A stretch of 64,000 nt of DNA from Pseudogymnoascus destructans (taxonomy: Eukaryota > Ascomycota > Leotiomycetes > Thelebolales > Thelebolaceae): positions 62,001-126,000 of the forward strand of contig NW_020167531.1 in the NCBI RefSeq assembly GCF_001641265.1, written 5' to 3'. This document shows, piece by piece, positions 1-10,875 of the stretch (within the stretch, counting starts at the first letter, position 1; each line of letters begins with the position of its first letter). A program made the position numbers and the translations under genes. The notes under the pieces were generated by a model. That model had not been told where the DNA came from, searched no databases, and worked only from the letters and a program-made list of their open reading frames with translations.

Positions 1-655
1 AACGGAAGCGATGTGTAGTACATAGTGAGCCTTATAAGGGTCAGGGGCAGGAAGTAAGACCTTCTAGAAGCACTATGCAGAACGCCTGACCGGCCGGGCT
101 CAACAGGACCAGAGCGGCCATTAATCCAACCTCTTCCAGATACTCAAGAGTCACAAGGGAGTTTATCACATGATTAGACAACGGATACCATCATGAATCG
201 AAACCATCTTGATTCCTGTGAACTATCTGTACTATGTAGAGCAAAAGAAAACCGCAACTTGCAACTTGTAGTCCAAACAGGAGCTCTCCGTATTAAGCAA
301 AACCAAAAAAGCAACAAAAAACATTGCGAAGAAGCGAGAAAAAACGGTTAGAAAAAACGCCTCGTCCTGGTTCTTTGGAGACACCAGCGTACTCAGAAAC
401 ACAGGGAAGCGCCAGTTGTTAAAACCCTCGTTGCCACCACCACTGGAGCACAAATGCTTCAGGTGGGAAAAGAGGTTGAGGCGGTTCGATGCCCCCCTTT
501 GACCCTCAAGTATAAAGAAGCCCCCCTACAGCCCATCGTATATCATCCCAACCCCCCCACGCCACCCCGCATAAAAGATTCGCAAACGCCGAATGAAGAT
601 TACACAGCGGATCCCACTAGAGCACCATAACAGACCAGCGAAGCCTTGACAGCGC
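1..655. other. 3' flank of SIN3, no gene seen
   Basis: This stretch lies downstream of the SIN3 stop codon, which is on the minus strand. I see no coding pattern, RNA gene or repeat in it. A run of A-rich and T-rich sequence near 290-350 could belong to the 3' untranslated region. Confidence 0.5.
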
Positions 656-3600
656 TCACTCCGCCGCACCCGAGCCCTCGTTAATCCACTTCTTAAAGTC
701 CTCATTCGTCTTCTGTACCTCCTGCTGGCTCTTATTCTCCATCCACCTACTATTCATCTCGAACTTCTCCCTAGACCTCTGATTCCTCTTCTCCGTTGTC
801 GCCCTCGCCGCAGCCTCATCCTGCCTGCCATCCGAGTAGACGAACCACTCCGAGGTGCCCGTCTTGTAGGTCAGGCGATACGTGTTGACGCAGATGCGGA
901 TGGTGAGGTCTTCGGCCCAGAGAAGGGGCTTGCGCGATTGCGAGACCAGGCCGGAGTCGGAGTCGGTTTCGTGGGGGGAGAGGTTGCGGGTGAGGACGGA
1001 GCGGCGGATGCGGTCGAGGGGGACGCCTTCGGTGGGCTCGATGCGCACGAAGGAGGAGGTGTAGTATTTCCAGCGGTCTTTGCGCTCCATGTCGGTTAGG
1101 TCGAAGGTGGATTCGTCTTTGGTGATGAGTTGGGTTGTGGCCTGGCGGCGTTTGGGGGACTGTGGAGGGTTAGTTTGTTGTTAGGGGATTGGTTTGGAAT
1201 AATACTTACGTATCTGATGAGGTACATGTCAGCATCTCCGACGATCTTCTCAACCTTCTTGCGGAGATCAATCTCCTGGTTGAAAGTCGTCTCATCCTTG
1301 GTGCGGTTGGTCAAGAAGCTGTTGATGATCAATGGCGTCTTCTCCTTGCTGTCGGTCGAAGAACAAGTAGTGGCGTATCGGCAAATGTTCTTCAGAAGAT
1401 CACTGATCGTGTACAGCGCCCAACCTCTCTGGAGGTAATAGGTACGAAGGAAGTCCTGGTACTTGACTTCCTCAACGTCGCCAAGCACAAACTCTTCCAT
1501 AACCATGAGAGCCCTGTTGTAGTAAGTCTCAGAAGAATCCTGCGAAAACCAATCATTGCGCTCCTCGAGCAGCCCGATCTCCTTCGCAGGCTTGGGAGCC
1601 TTGATCCGGCGCACTTCTTCCGTGACTGCCGCCTCGCCATCCTTGAGAGCCTTCAAGCGACGATACAGCACCTCAAAGATGCTGAAGAACTGGAAGATTG
1701 TCTGGTTGGCGTACAAGCTGTACCACTCGCGGTAGAACGGCTGATCGGCCTTCAGCTCGAAATCAGACGCTTCAAGTGGTGCGCCTTGGAGTGCCGCGGC
1801 ACTCGGGGGGCGGCCTAGCCAGCGCTCATTCTGGGCCTCGCCAGAACCAGACTCATCCATAGGATCTCCCACAGTCTCCTCATCCCCGGCAATCGACCCA
1901 GTATCGGGAGTCGACTCTTTGCTTCCAGAGGCAACGCTGCTCTCCTTCTGGCCACGGCCCTTGGTACCGTTTCTGCCGCGCTCGAGAACGCCACGTAGAA
2001 GGTTATGGTCCACCTTGCCATTTGCACGGCGGCTACGACCGTTGGAAAGTTCTGCGGGTGTCGTGTCCTCTATTTCCTCGTCTGGCGAGCCTCTCGAGAT
2101 GTCCTTGACGCGGCCACGAACGGTGTCAACCGAGATGCCAAAGAAAGTAGGAACAAAATCTTCCAAGAAATCCGCGATCCTATCCCTTTCAGCAGGGCTA
2201 TGCTGGTTCGCGTTCATGGCATAGAGAATCGCAAATCGGACAACATCGATGATTACATCGTCGTCATCCAGAGTGTACAGGAACTGGTACCGCGGGACAT
2301 TGGATGTGAGGCTTCTTTGGCGCTTCTGCTCCTCATGCTTGTTGCGGATAAGCTCAGTCATGGCTCTAGGAGCCAGGAGCTTCTTGTCGGCTCCCTTCAC
2401 AGAAATACCCATGTGGTCGAGACTCTTGAGGTACATGGCCTGTGTCTGGACATGCCAAACCTTGTCCCACTCACGCTGTGTGAATCTCCACTCCTCGTCC
2501 TTCTGCTTGAGACGAGCAAGGACGACTGGGACCACAGCAATCGGATCCTTGAACAAGTCTGCGGCGACCTCATTGCCCTTCTCAGTTCCGTAAATCTTCT
2601 TGAAGATCCTCTTGTAGATAGACTGGCTCTGCCCGCCGAATCCAGACGGCATCCTGAAAGTGGGCATCTCATGTGCTTGAAGGTTGAGGATTTGATGAGC
2701 AATAGGCTCAAGAAGTTGGATGACCTTGGCATTCGCCTCAATGTTGAAATCGTAGTCATGTCGTTCCTCCTCAATTCTGTGGAGTCCTTCCTCGAAGTGG
2801 TTTTTGCGATGAGCAACAAACCCAGAATCTTCCGATGCCCAAGTTGGATGGGATGCCCAGTCATCGTTGAGAACAGAGTAGCACATCTCATCACGACCGC
2901 TGCATGCCTTGAGGCGCTCCCGTTTGGGGAGCAGACGATAGCTAGGCCCTAAGCCACGGCAGTTGCTCAATGAAACCTTTCCAGTTGGAGCTCTGGGGCG
3001 GTTCTCAATAACCTCCTCAGGTCCGCTGTAGTTGACAAAGCGTTTGAAGAAGTCCATCAACTCAGCATTTTGGCCGATGAAGTTGCTAACCTTGTGCACG
3101 AGCACGTTCTTGTCAATGAGGTCTTGTGAAAAGAGGTTGCAGAGTTTCAAGAATTCAGCGAAGATCTGTTTGTTGCTCAGATACTTTTTCACCTTATCGA
3201 AGAAGGCAACCTCAGATTGTTGCGTAGCAGTCGACATGAGTGGCGACATGGGCTGGGGTTTTTGAGGAGTAAGTGTTGGAGATACAGCAGGTGCACCTTC
3301 AACCATTCTTGTACCGTGCGAGGTTTTCATCCTCTGTGGGTGGAGTGTTAGTTATAAAACTTAAAGAGGGCAGTGAATGCGCTAGAATACAACTTACTTT
3401 GTTTGCACTCCCTGCTTGCCCAATAAACGCCCGGCTAGCGGCTGCGTCTCCCAAAGAACCCATCGGGACCGGAGCTGGTGCATTCGGAGGACGTGGCCGC
3501 TTCTTACCCTCTTTGCTGGTGCTTGGAGGCAAGAAATTTCCGACAGGAGGCAATTTCTGTTCACCACGGGCAACATGAAGAGGCTGTGGTGCCTGCGACA

Positions 3601-5460
3601 CTCCAGCAAGGCCAATGGCTGCAGCGTCCTCAGCAGCTTTCGCAGCAGCAGCCTTAGCCTGAGCAGCAGACTCAGGCAAGAACTGCTTGAAGTCCTCTAG
3701 AAGGTCAGGAGCAGTGCCGAACAGTGTAGTAACTTGGGCATAGACGTCTTGGATTGGCTTCGACTCTCGTTGATATGTCTGTAGAATCTCAAGAAATTGC
3801 TTATAGATCTCTGGCTTATCTTGGAAGCGGTTCTGTACACTATTAATAACTATTCTTTGACGACGCTGGACGCGTACAAACCTTTATCTTGTTCACATAG
3901 CTTATTGCGTGGTTGAATTCGACAGGGCCACGCTTCTCGACACCAGGTTGCTGGGCTGAAGCTCCGTTCATGCCAGCACCTTGGGCAGTTGGCGTAGGAG
4001 TCAATACGTTCCTCGCGACAGGGTGGCCGGTGGCAGTTGCAATGGCACTCTGAAGCTGACATACTCCACGCTGTTCTTGCTGATGAGCATTCACAGCCGC
4101 CTGTTGTGATTCGTACACGGCATTCGGTGCCTGGGCTTGGGCATATGGTGGCACGCCGTTGCGAGATTGTGGGCTGAACACTGCTTCAGGACTCTCGATG
4201 GAGTGTTGCGGCTGTTGCCAGTTATTGTTATTTCCTCTTTGTGCTGGGTAGTAGCCGCCGTTGGCACCGGCCTGGGGGCCATCAGGAAGGGCACGGCCAG
4301 CCCCAGTAATGGACTGGACGGTGGTCCCCATGGGCGTCGTTACACGGATGGTATTTGGGTCGTTGCCAGCGCCGCATTCAATTCGGTACCCAGGTGGCAG
4401 GAATGTATTGAATCCTTGGATAAGGTTCGGATGCCCTGCAAACAGATCCGATACTCGGTTGATGACGCCAGGAGTGTCGATACTATTTTCCATTGTGTTA
4501 GCTATGAAATGGAGGCCAAAGTGACGTTGGTCGGGTTGGCGAGAAGACTTACGCTTGGCTCTTAAAATCTTTCATGATATCGAGAAACCTATTGTATACA
4601 TCCGGCTGGTCGACGAATTGAACCTTGACTTGATCGAGGTAACTTAACGCGTCCTAAAGAATATATGTCAGTGTCTGTGCAGTAATGATAGCGACTGTGC
4701 CGCCATGAAGCGGGACAGTCTCTAAGCGTTCGGAGTCGTGACGGAAGGCCACAATGTGGCCACTGTAGCTCCACGCAAACGCCGACTTTGGGGCTGATAA
4801 TTGTCGCTGTTTGTAACAAAGGAGACTTACATTTAAAATCGGTTGCTGTCCCTGTCCCAATGCCGGGGCACCCTGTGCTGGATGCGCAGCTCCACCAGGG
4901 CCTCCAAACGGCATCTGCTGCATCGAGCGAGCAGCAGCTTCTGGCTGGAGGGGTCCTCCAAACCCAGGCGCAGCGACCTGGTTGACTCCTATAGGAGCCG
5001 CGGGCCCAACGACGTGATTTATGATGTTTGGTCCAAAGATTTGATGTTGCTGCTGGGTCGCGGCATTCTGCTGCTGATTGTGCGGCTGGATTGATCGGTT
5101 GGCCTCGGCGTGCAATGGACCACCGAAGGCATTCCCAGGACCCGTCGGCGCACCCAAAGGACCAAGCTGAGATGAGCCGTTATGGTTGGCTAGAAGGCCG
5201 CCGGGACTGTGGATGGCGCCTGGGAGACGCGAGGCGACGGGCTGATGGATTGGGATCGTGCCGGTGTTGTTCTGGTGTTGAGGCACCGATTGGTATTGTT
5301 GCTGTTCCCGACGCTGTCTTTCGCGCTCCTCGTGCTCACGATTACGCTGCGCCATCTCCTCTTGTTGTTGCCTCATGATATGCTGCTCGCGCAGATGCAG
5401 TTCTTCGTGCTCCCGCTCGCGATCGAGCCCCGAGGGGGGTTGTGGTGGTTGGTTGTTCAT
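656..5460 (-). CDS. SIN3: SIN3 histone deacetylase complex scaffold
   Basis: SIN3 is the scaffold of Rpd3-type histone deacetylase complexes and works in the nucleus as a corepressor. Six exons can be placed: 5460-4831, 4653-4553, 4482-3882, 3832-3398, 3333-1210 and 1159-656. All junction phases agree and give 1464 residues, a normal fungal length. Residues 1-210 are Q/P-rich with a charged heptad stretch (REREHEELHLREQ). PAH1 begins at residue 211 (DALSYLDQVKVQF), PAH2 near 430-500 (FNHAISYVNKIK, split by an intron) and PAH3 near 628-700 (EVAFFDKVKKYL). The histone-deacetylase interaction domain follows at about 705-800 (LSNCRGLGPSYRLLP, CYSVLNDDWASHP). The Sin3 C-terminal domain fills roughly 1070-1464. 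The gene faces the FAS1 gene across a 0.7-kb shared upstream region. The family call is firm. The second intron could also use a CATAG acceptor near 4502, but only the AATAG acceptor keeps the frame. Confidence 0.97.
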
Positions 5461-6182
5461 GTCAGCGAATGTTGACCATGAGCAGTTGAGATATTATAGA
5501 GGGTCAGAAAGATACTGCCGACTCTATATAAGAGACTCTGAAGTGTTCTCCCTGGGTGAATCAGCGGCTCACTGTTGCGTCAGGAGAGCTGATTTTTGTT
5601 TGTATCGTGAATGCTGAGCCGAAGAGACTACTTCGCAGCGATCGATCGGAGGTGCCTGAGCAAACCCGGTAAAAGATCAAAGATATGCCAACAGCGCTCA
5701 TGCAGCGAGAACCATGGCCTTAAAGGAGTCTGTTGTATGATGATTCTTTTGAAGCTTGAGTTCCCGGTGAGGGTTGTCTCTTGGGTAGGGAGATCTCAAA
5801 CCCGGTGGCCAGCGGAAAATACCGCTCTTAGCGTGGTGCAAGTCCTGTAAACCGCAGCCTCCCCGGAGAGTACCTGTGACGCAGATATACGTTGAAGGTC
5901 TCTAAGAACCTTAAATCAGTGCTCTGGGTTCTGGGTACAGTGTATATGTTCATCATATAAATTATTTACAGGGAGGTGTCGACGCGGCTGTTTTCTTCCC
6001 CTACCCTATTTCCGAATAGTCTGCCCTGACGCTGGGGAAGAGAGTTTCGCAGCCTCGCGGGCGGAGACTAAGCGAGCCGAAACGTCGTCATACTCTTCCC
6101 ATATTATCGGACTTATGATTCCGGTTACGTGTGGATCACCAAGGCCTCGTCGATCTTGAAGAAGCAACTTCACAACCACGAA
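5461..6182. promoter_or_regulatory. shared upstream region of SIN3 and the FAS1 gene
   Basis: The two flanking genes are divergently transcribed, so this 0.7-kb interval should hold both promoters. A TATATA stretch at about 5525-5530 lies some 65 bases upstream of the SIN3 start codon. No convincing ORF is present. The assignment is inferred from gene orientation only. Confidence 0.45.
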
Positions 6183-6860
6183 ATGCGGTCGACAAGAGCC
6201 CTTACACTACTTATTGGAGCTGCTTCTATATACTCTATCTCTGCAAAAAACATACAGAGTCCATTCATGGATAATATCGGGCCGGTGATGCCTCCAGCGG
6301 CATCGGATCCGTCCGCCTCAACCGCGCCAGAAGGCGGTTCCGTCATCCTCTGCGACGTGCTTGGTCGCGATCGCTCTATCAATATATTCGCTGGATTCAC
6401 ACGGGATATTGAGGGTATCAGTGAGCGTCTGTCCGACGGGCAACAGAATACGACAGTTCTGGCACCTTTGAATAGCGCTATCACCGGGCTACCACGAAAG
6501 CCTTGGGAATCCAACGAAGATTACAACAGACTAGGCGCAGAGGCATACGAGGGCAAGCCTGGGGAGGACAGGGCCCATGCCAACCTTAGGACATTTGTTG
6601 AGGAACATATTGTGCCTGAAAGCCCGTGGCCAGAGGGAGCTAAAATGAAGACCCTTGGGGGCACAGAGGTGTGGTGGGAGACGAAGGATGGCAAGAGGGT
6701 TGTAAGTCAAGGCGTCACTGTACCGTTATCCAGCAGGGCATCAACTGACTACTATCCTCCCCATTAGGTTCAGCCAGGGAACATTGAAGTTACAAGCGTT
6801 GCAAGCAAGGTGGCGAATGGACAAGTCTGGATCTTGAAGGGCGCTCGAAACTACGCGTAA
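6183..6860 (+). CDS. secreted FAS1 (fasciclin) domain protein
   Basis: Two exons, 6183-6701 and 6768-6860, are joined by a GTAAGT...TTAG intron in phase 0 and give 203 residues. The ATG at 6183 is chosen because it opens a clear signal peptide (MRSTRALTLLIGAASIYSISA). The longer frame upstream has only a GTG. After a short spacer, residues ~50-200 read as one fasciclin domain of the small fungal type: an N-terminal segment with DRSINIFAGFTRDIEGIS, the block TTVLAPLNSAITGLPRKPWE, a FVEEHIVP block, and the final NGQVWILKGA in exon 2. Proteins of this family are extracellular, vacuolar or wall-associated and their partners are unknown. No GPI signal is visible. The family call is strong and the function is open. 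Confidence 0.88.
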
Positions 6861-7010
6861 AGTCTCGCAAAGGATGGGATTATGAATTATACGACTGGCA
6901 ATCTGGGGTATATCTGGTTCTGGCGTTTTGAGGACATGTTTCGCGGGTTATAGGCGTGGGAATAATCGCGGCGATATCAATTTGTACAATACGAACACTG
7001 ACGTGACGTG

Positions 7011-7244
7011 ACGTAACTGACTCGGCGGGACTGAATTGGCTGGAGAGAGGGCAACAATTAAGATATAATTATTGAAATCATTTTATTGCAGTCGATGAGA
7101 CGGGTGAGTGAAATAGGATTCATGATTCCCAAATACAGGCGCGACGTAACCGGCTCAAAGGGACTGAATTGGTGGAAAAGGAAGGGTTTGCGAGATAGGG
7201 GACAAGAGCAACAGTATAATATAATTGCTGTCTAAAATATCATT
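7011..7244. repeat. diverged direct duplication of about 75-100 bp
   Basis: The stretch 7011-7084 (GACGTAACTGACTC then GGGACTGAATTGG then AATTATTG) recurs in altered form at 7143-7244 (GACGTAACCGGCTC then GGGACTGAATTGG then ATAATTGCTG). This is an old local duplication downstream of the FAS1 gene. I see no ORF in either copy. Confidence 0.55.
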
Positions 7245-7500
7245 AAGTTACATGATTCTTCAGATGCTACATTACATAGATGAGCCTCCTTTCACATGCC
7301 AGTTGTGGTAGTTGTGGTGGTGGGTGTTGTTGCTGTAACTATGGCTGTATGAGGCTGGTGGTAGCAATCAGTAACTTCCGTAACGATTCAGTGCTCTCCC
7401 CTCCGGACCGTCGTGGCAAACCCACCAAGCCTGGAGAAAATGGGGGGAGCCGAAGATTGGTTGGGGCGGGCGGCACAGACGAGTGCGTTGGGATACGGGG

Positions 7501-7540
7501 AACAGGGGAACAGGGGAACAGGGGAACAGGGGAACAGGGG
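7501..7540. repeat. tandem repeat, 5 x AACAGGGG
   Basis: Five perfect copies of the 8-bp unit AACAGGGG follow each other without interruption. Perfect copies suggest recent slippage. The tract lies between genes and has several short G runs on the plus strand. Confidence 0.95.
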
Positions 7541-7689
7541 TAAGCAGGAGTTAACGTGCGGGGGGGCTTTGGGTCTTTCTCCAACATTCCCTCTCTTCAC
7601 ATGCGTGATACTTAGCGTCCCCCCGCAAAATATGGGGGGGACAATGTCACTACTGTATTACTATTATGGGCACTATTACTCGTTAGGAT

Positions 7690-7908
7690 TATGTGGGTGA
7701 GGGAGGGGTGGGTGTAGGTGGGTGAGATGTGGGTGAGGGAGGGGTGGGTGTAGGTGGGTGATATGTGGGGGTGTAGGTGGGTGAGATGTGGGTGAGGGAG
7801 GGGTGTGTGTAGGTGGGTGATATGTGGGGGGTGTACTCCGTAGGTGGGTGAGATGTGGGTGGGTGAGATGTGGGTGGGTGAGATGTGGGTGGGTGAGGGT
7901 GGGTGTAT
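7690..7908. repeat. G-rich minisatellite (GTGGGTGAG/GATGTGGGT units)
   Basis: About 220 bp are built from interleaved GGTGGGTGAGAT, GTGGGTGAGGGAGG and GGTGTAGGTGGGTGAT units in an irregular higher-order order, ending in a cleaner GATGTGGGTGGGTGA array. The plus strand is almost free of C and carries very many GGG runs, so it could fold as G-quadruplexes. It lies about 430 bp upstream of the fumarate reductase start. Short ORFs in it, read as HPPT repeats on the minus strand, are low-complexity artefacts. Confidence 0.9.
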
Positions 7909-8339
7909 AATTTATCATTGCAAAAATACCCCAAGTTAATTTTTACAATTAACCGTTTTGCATGTGGTTTATTAGCTGTGTATTATTGTGTATTGTCGAT
8001 ATTCTAGACCAGCTATAACATGTGTACCGAGTATAACCTGCTGTCTGCTGCGTCCGGCTAGTCACCTGATCTGCTGACAGAAATCGGCACACCCATTCGC
8101 TCCCCCAGCCGCGCTTACTCCAGTGCGGCAGGAAAATGCTATGGAGTGCCTCGGTAGTCCCGCAGTGAAGGATGAACTTGCGCTTGTGGGAGGGAGCGAG
8201 ATCAGGGGAACAAAACCCATCCACATCCACATTCCTCTCGATCCCTTTTCCCCTCCACCTCCAAAATATCATACCCATTTCCCATTTCCCATTTCCCATT
8301 CCCATTTCTTCTGCTCGTACATATACCCAAATCACTACA

Positions 8340-10368
8340 ATGGCACCAAGAATCATTGTCGTTGGCGGAGGACGTAAGTGCTATTTGAACATCTCCGCTC
8401 GCTTGGCTTTGAGCTCCCGCTGATGTCATTACAGTGTCCGGTCTCAGTGCCGCGCATACCATCTACCTTAACGGCGGAAACGTCGTTGTCCTCGATAAGC
8501 AGGGCTTCTTCGGTGGAAACTCGACAAAGGTGGGTTCTATTAATTACCTCAGTTAGCCTCCTGCCAAGTTACTAATCCTCCCCGCAGGCCACTTCCGGCA
8601 TCAACGGTGCCCTTACCAGGACACAGGTCGACCAGAAGATCCCAGATTCCGTCAAGACCTTCTACAATGATACCCTCAAGTCCGCGAGAGATAAGGCCAG
8701 GCCAGATCTCATCAAGGTCCTCACATACAAGTCCGCTTCGGCTGTTGAGTGGCTGCAAGACGAGTTCAACCTAGACTTGACTCTTGTCTCCCGTCTTGGG
8801 TGAGTGCTTTAAGCCTCGTATTGGCATGGACTCTTACTAACACCCAACACAGAGGACACTCCGAGCCAAGAACTCACAGAGGTCACGATGCCAAGTTCCC
8901 CGGTATGGCCATCACCTACGCCCTGATGGTGCGCCTCGAGGAGCTCGCCGAGAAGGAGCCCGAGCGTGTCCAAATCATCAAGAAGGCCCGCGTCACCTCC
9001 ATCAACAAGGAGGGCAACAAGATCACCGGTGTCACATACGAGTACGAGGGCAAGCCCGCCGTCCTCGACGGCCCCGTTGTCCTTGCCACCGGTGGCTATG
9101 CCGCCGATTTCTCCGAGACCTCCCTGCTCAAGAAGCACAGGCCCGACACCTTCAACCTCTCCTCCACCAACGGCGTCCACGCCACCGGCGACGGACAGAA
9201 GATGGTCATGGCCATCGGCGGCAACGGCATCGACATGGACAAGGTCCAGGTCCACCCCACTGGCCTCGTCGACCCCAAGGACCCCGGCTCGAAGTGGAAG
9301 TTCCTCGCCGCCGAGGCCCTCCGCGGCGAGGGCGGCCTCCTCCTCAACGGCGATGGCAACCGCTTCTGCGACGAGCTCGGCCACCGCGACTACGTCTCCG
9401 GCGAGATGTGGAAGGAGAAGGAGAAGGGCAAGTTCCCCGTTCGCTTGGTGCTCAACTCCAAAGCCTCCAACGTCCTCGACTTCCACACCCGCCACTACGC
9501 CGGCCGCGGCCTCATGAAGAAGATGACCGGCGAGGAACTCGCCAAGGAAATCGGCTGCACCCCGCAGCACCTCCAGAGCACCTTCACCAAGTACAACTCC
9601 ATCGCCGACGGCAAGGACAAGGACCCCTACGGCAAGAAGTTCTTCCACAACGGCCCGGTTAACGTAGATGACTACTTCTACGTCGCTGTCATGGAGCCCG
9701 TCCTCCACTTCACCATGGGCGGCATCGAGATCAACGACCAGGCCCAGATCCTCAACTCCGCCGGCCAGCCCTTCGAGGGCCTCTACGCCTGCGGTGAGCT
9801 CGCGGGAGGCGTCCACGGCGCGAACCGCCTCGGTGGCTCGTCTCTCCTCGGATGCGTCGTCTACGGTCGCGTCGCGGGTGATACCGCTGCCAACTACCTC
9901 TTCCAGCAGGCGCTTAAGAGTGCTGGCGGCACGAACCAGCGTCTGGGTCAGATCTCCCTGCACATCGACCCCTCGCAGCCCGGTCGCGTGTCCGTCTCTT
10001 GGGACGGCGCGTCTGCCGGCGGCGCCCCCGCTGCATCCGCCCAAGCCCCAGCTGCTGCCGCCGCCCCCGCCGCCGCTGCCTCATCCGCGCCAGCGACATT
10101 CTCCATCCCAGAGAAAGAGTACACCCTCGAGGAGGTCGCCAAGCACAACAGCAAATCGGACCTCTGGGTCGTCGTCAAGGGCATCGTGATGGATCTCTCC
10201 GACTGGCTTGAAGAGCACCCCGGTGGCCCGCAGGCGATCATGAATTTCATGGGGAAGGATGCTACTGAGGAGTTTGAGATGTTGCATGATGATGAGGTTA
10301 TTCCCAAGTATGCGCCTAAGCAGATTATTGGGCGGGTTAAGGGACAGAAGGTTACGTTGGAGATCTAG
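8340..10368 (+). CDS. OSM1: fumarate reductase, Osm1-type, with C-terminal cytochrome b5 domain
   Basis: Four exons (8340-8373, 8435-8529, 8588-8799, 8853-10368) splice in consistent phase to 618 residues. The enzyme is a soluble flavoprotein that reduces fumarate to succinate and reoxidises FADH2/NADH. The N-terminus MAPRIIVVGGGLSGLSA is the FAD-binding Rossmann fingerprint, with its first glycines split by intron 1. The FAD_binding_2 domain covers about 1-470, including GGNSTKATSGINGA, the substrate-side HPTG, and ANRLGGSSLL near the end. After an alanine/proline-rich linker the last ~80 residues form a cytochrome b5 domain with the heme ligand motif HPGG and a second histidine in MLHDDE. 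No signal or mitochondrial presequence precedes the dinucleotide fold, so a cytosolic form is suggested. The b5 fusion is known from filamentous fungi. The third codon position is very GC-rich compared with the transposons. Confidence 0.96.
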
Positions 10369-10875
10369 AGGTAGATGCGAAGCTCTGATGGTGATGATGA
10401 AAAAGGGGGAGAGTGTTTGTTGGATTAAATTGTATTGATAGCAGGCCTTTTATTTGAATGCGATATGCCACTTACAGTACACAACGTCTTTTGGCCTACT
10501 ACTACTACTCTATGAACTGTGAGAATTGTACAACTACTACTGATCAATGAAGCAAATTAAGATAACGATCTAAACCCCCGATACCAACCCCCGATACCAA
10601 CACCCGCCAAGCCTCCTCCACATCACCACAGATTCATAGCTCTCAATCATAGCCTCGCTTCACCACCGGGTCGAACGGCCCCTTGCATAGCCTCGGCTGG
10701 CCCCAGCGGTCGGCGGTCGGTCCTCGTTTATGAATTATAATACCTAGCAATTGTGCCGTTTATCCCTTCCCCCGCGGCTCTTCTCACCCGCTCCGTATAA
10801 ATACCGAAGGCCGCCTCCTTCCTTATAATGCAAATAACCCAGATCCCAATCAATCCCCCCTCTAAGTTCCATAAC
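10369..10875. other. intergenic region between convergent OSM1 and GH76 genes
   Basis: The two flanking genes end towards each other, so this interval should hold both 3' untranslated regions. It contains poly-CT tracts near the GH76 end and two adjacent copies of a CCCCCGATACCAAC-like 13-mer near 10575-10600. No gene is visible. Confidence 0.5.

Noticed and set aside
2005..2952. A 315-codon plus-strand ORF opposite SIN3
   Set aside because: The minus strand here carries conserved SIN3 sequence with correct splicing. The plus-strand frame has no domain and no start context.
7280..7543. Cysteine-rich ORF (CGSCGGGCCCCNYGC) upstream of the minisatellite
   Set aside because: The cysteines come from a GTTGTGGT/TGTTGTTG low-complexity stretch. 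There is no signal peptide, and the frame runs on into the tandem repeat.
8809..10044. A 411-codon minus-strand ORF opposite the fumarate reductase gene
   Set aside because: It is a shadow of the GC-rich third codon positions of the sense gene. It is rich in V, A, G, L and E and has no domain, while the sense strand has clear FAD and cytochrome b5 motifs.
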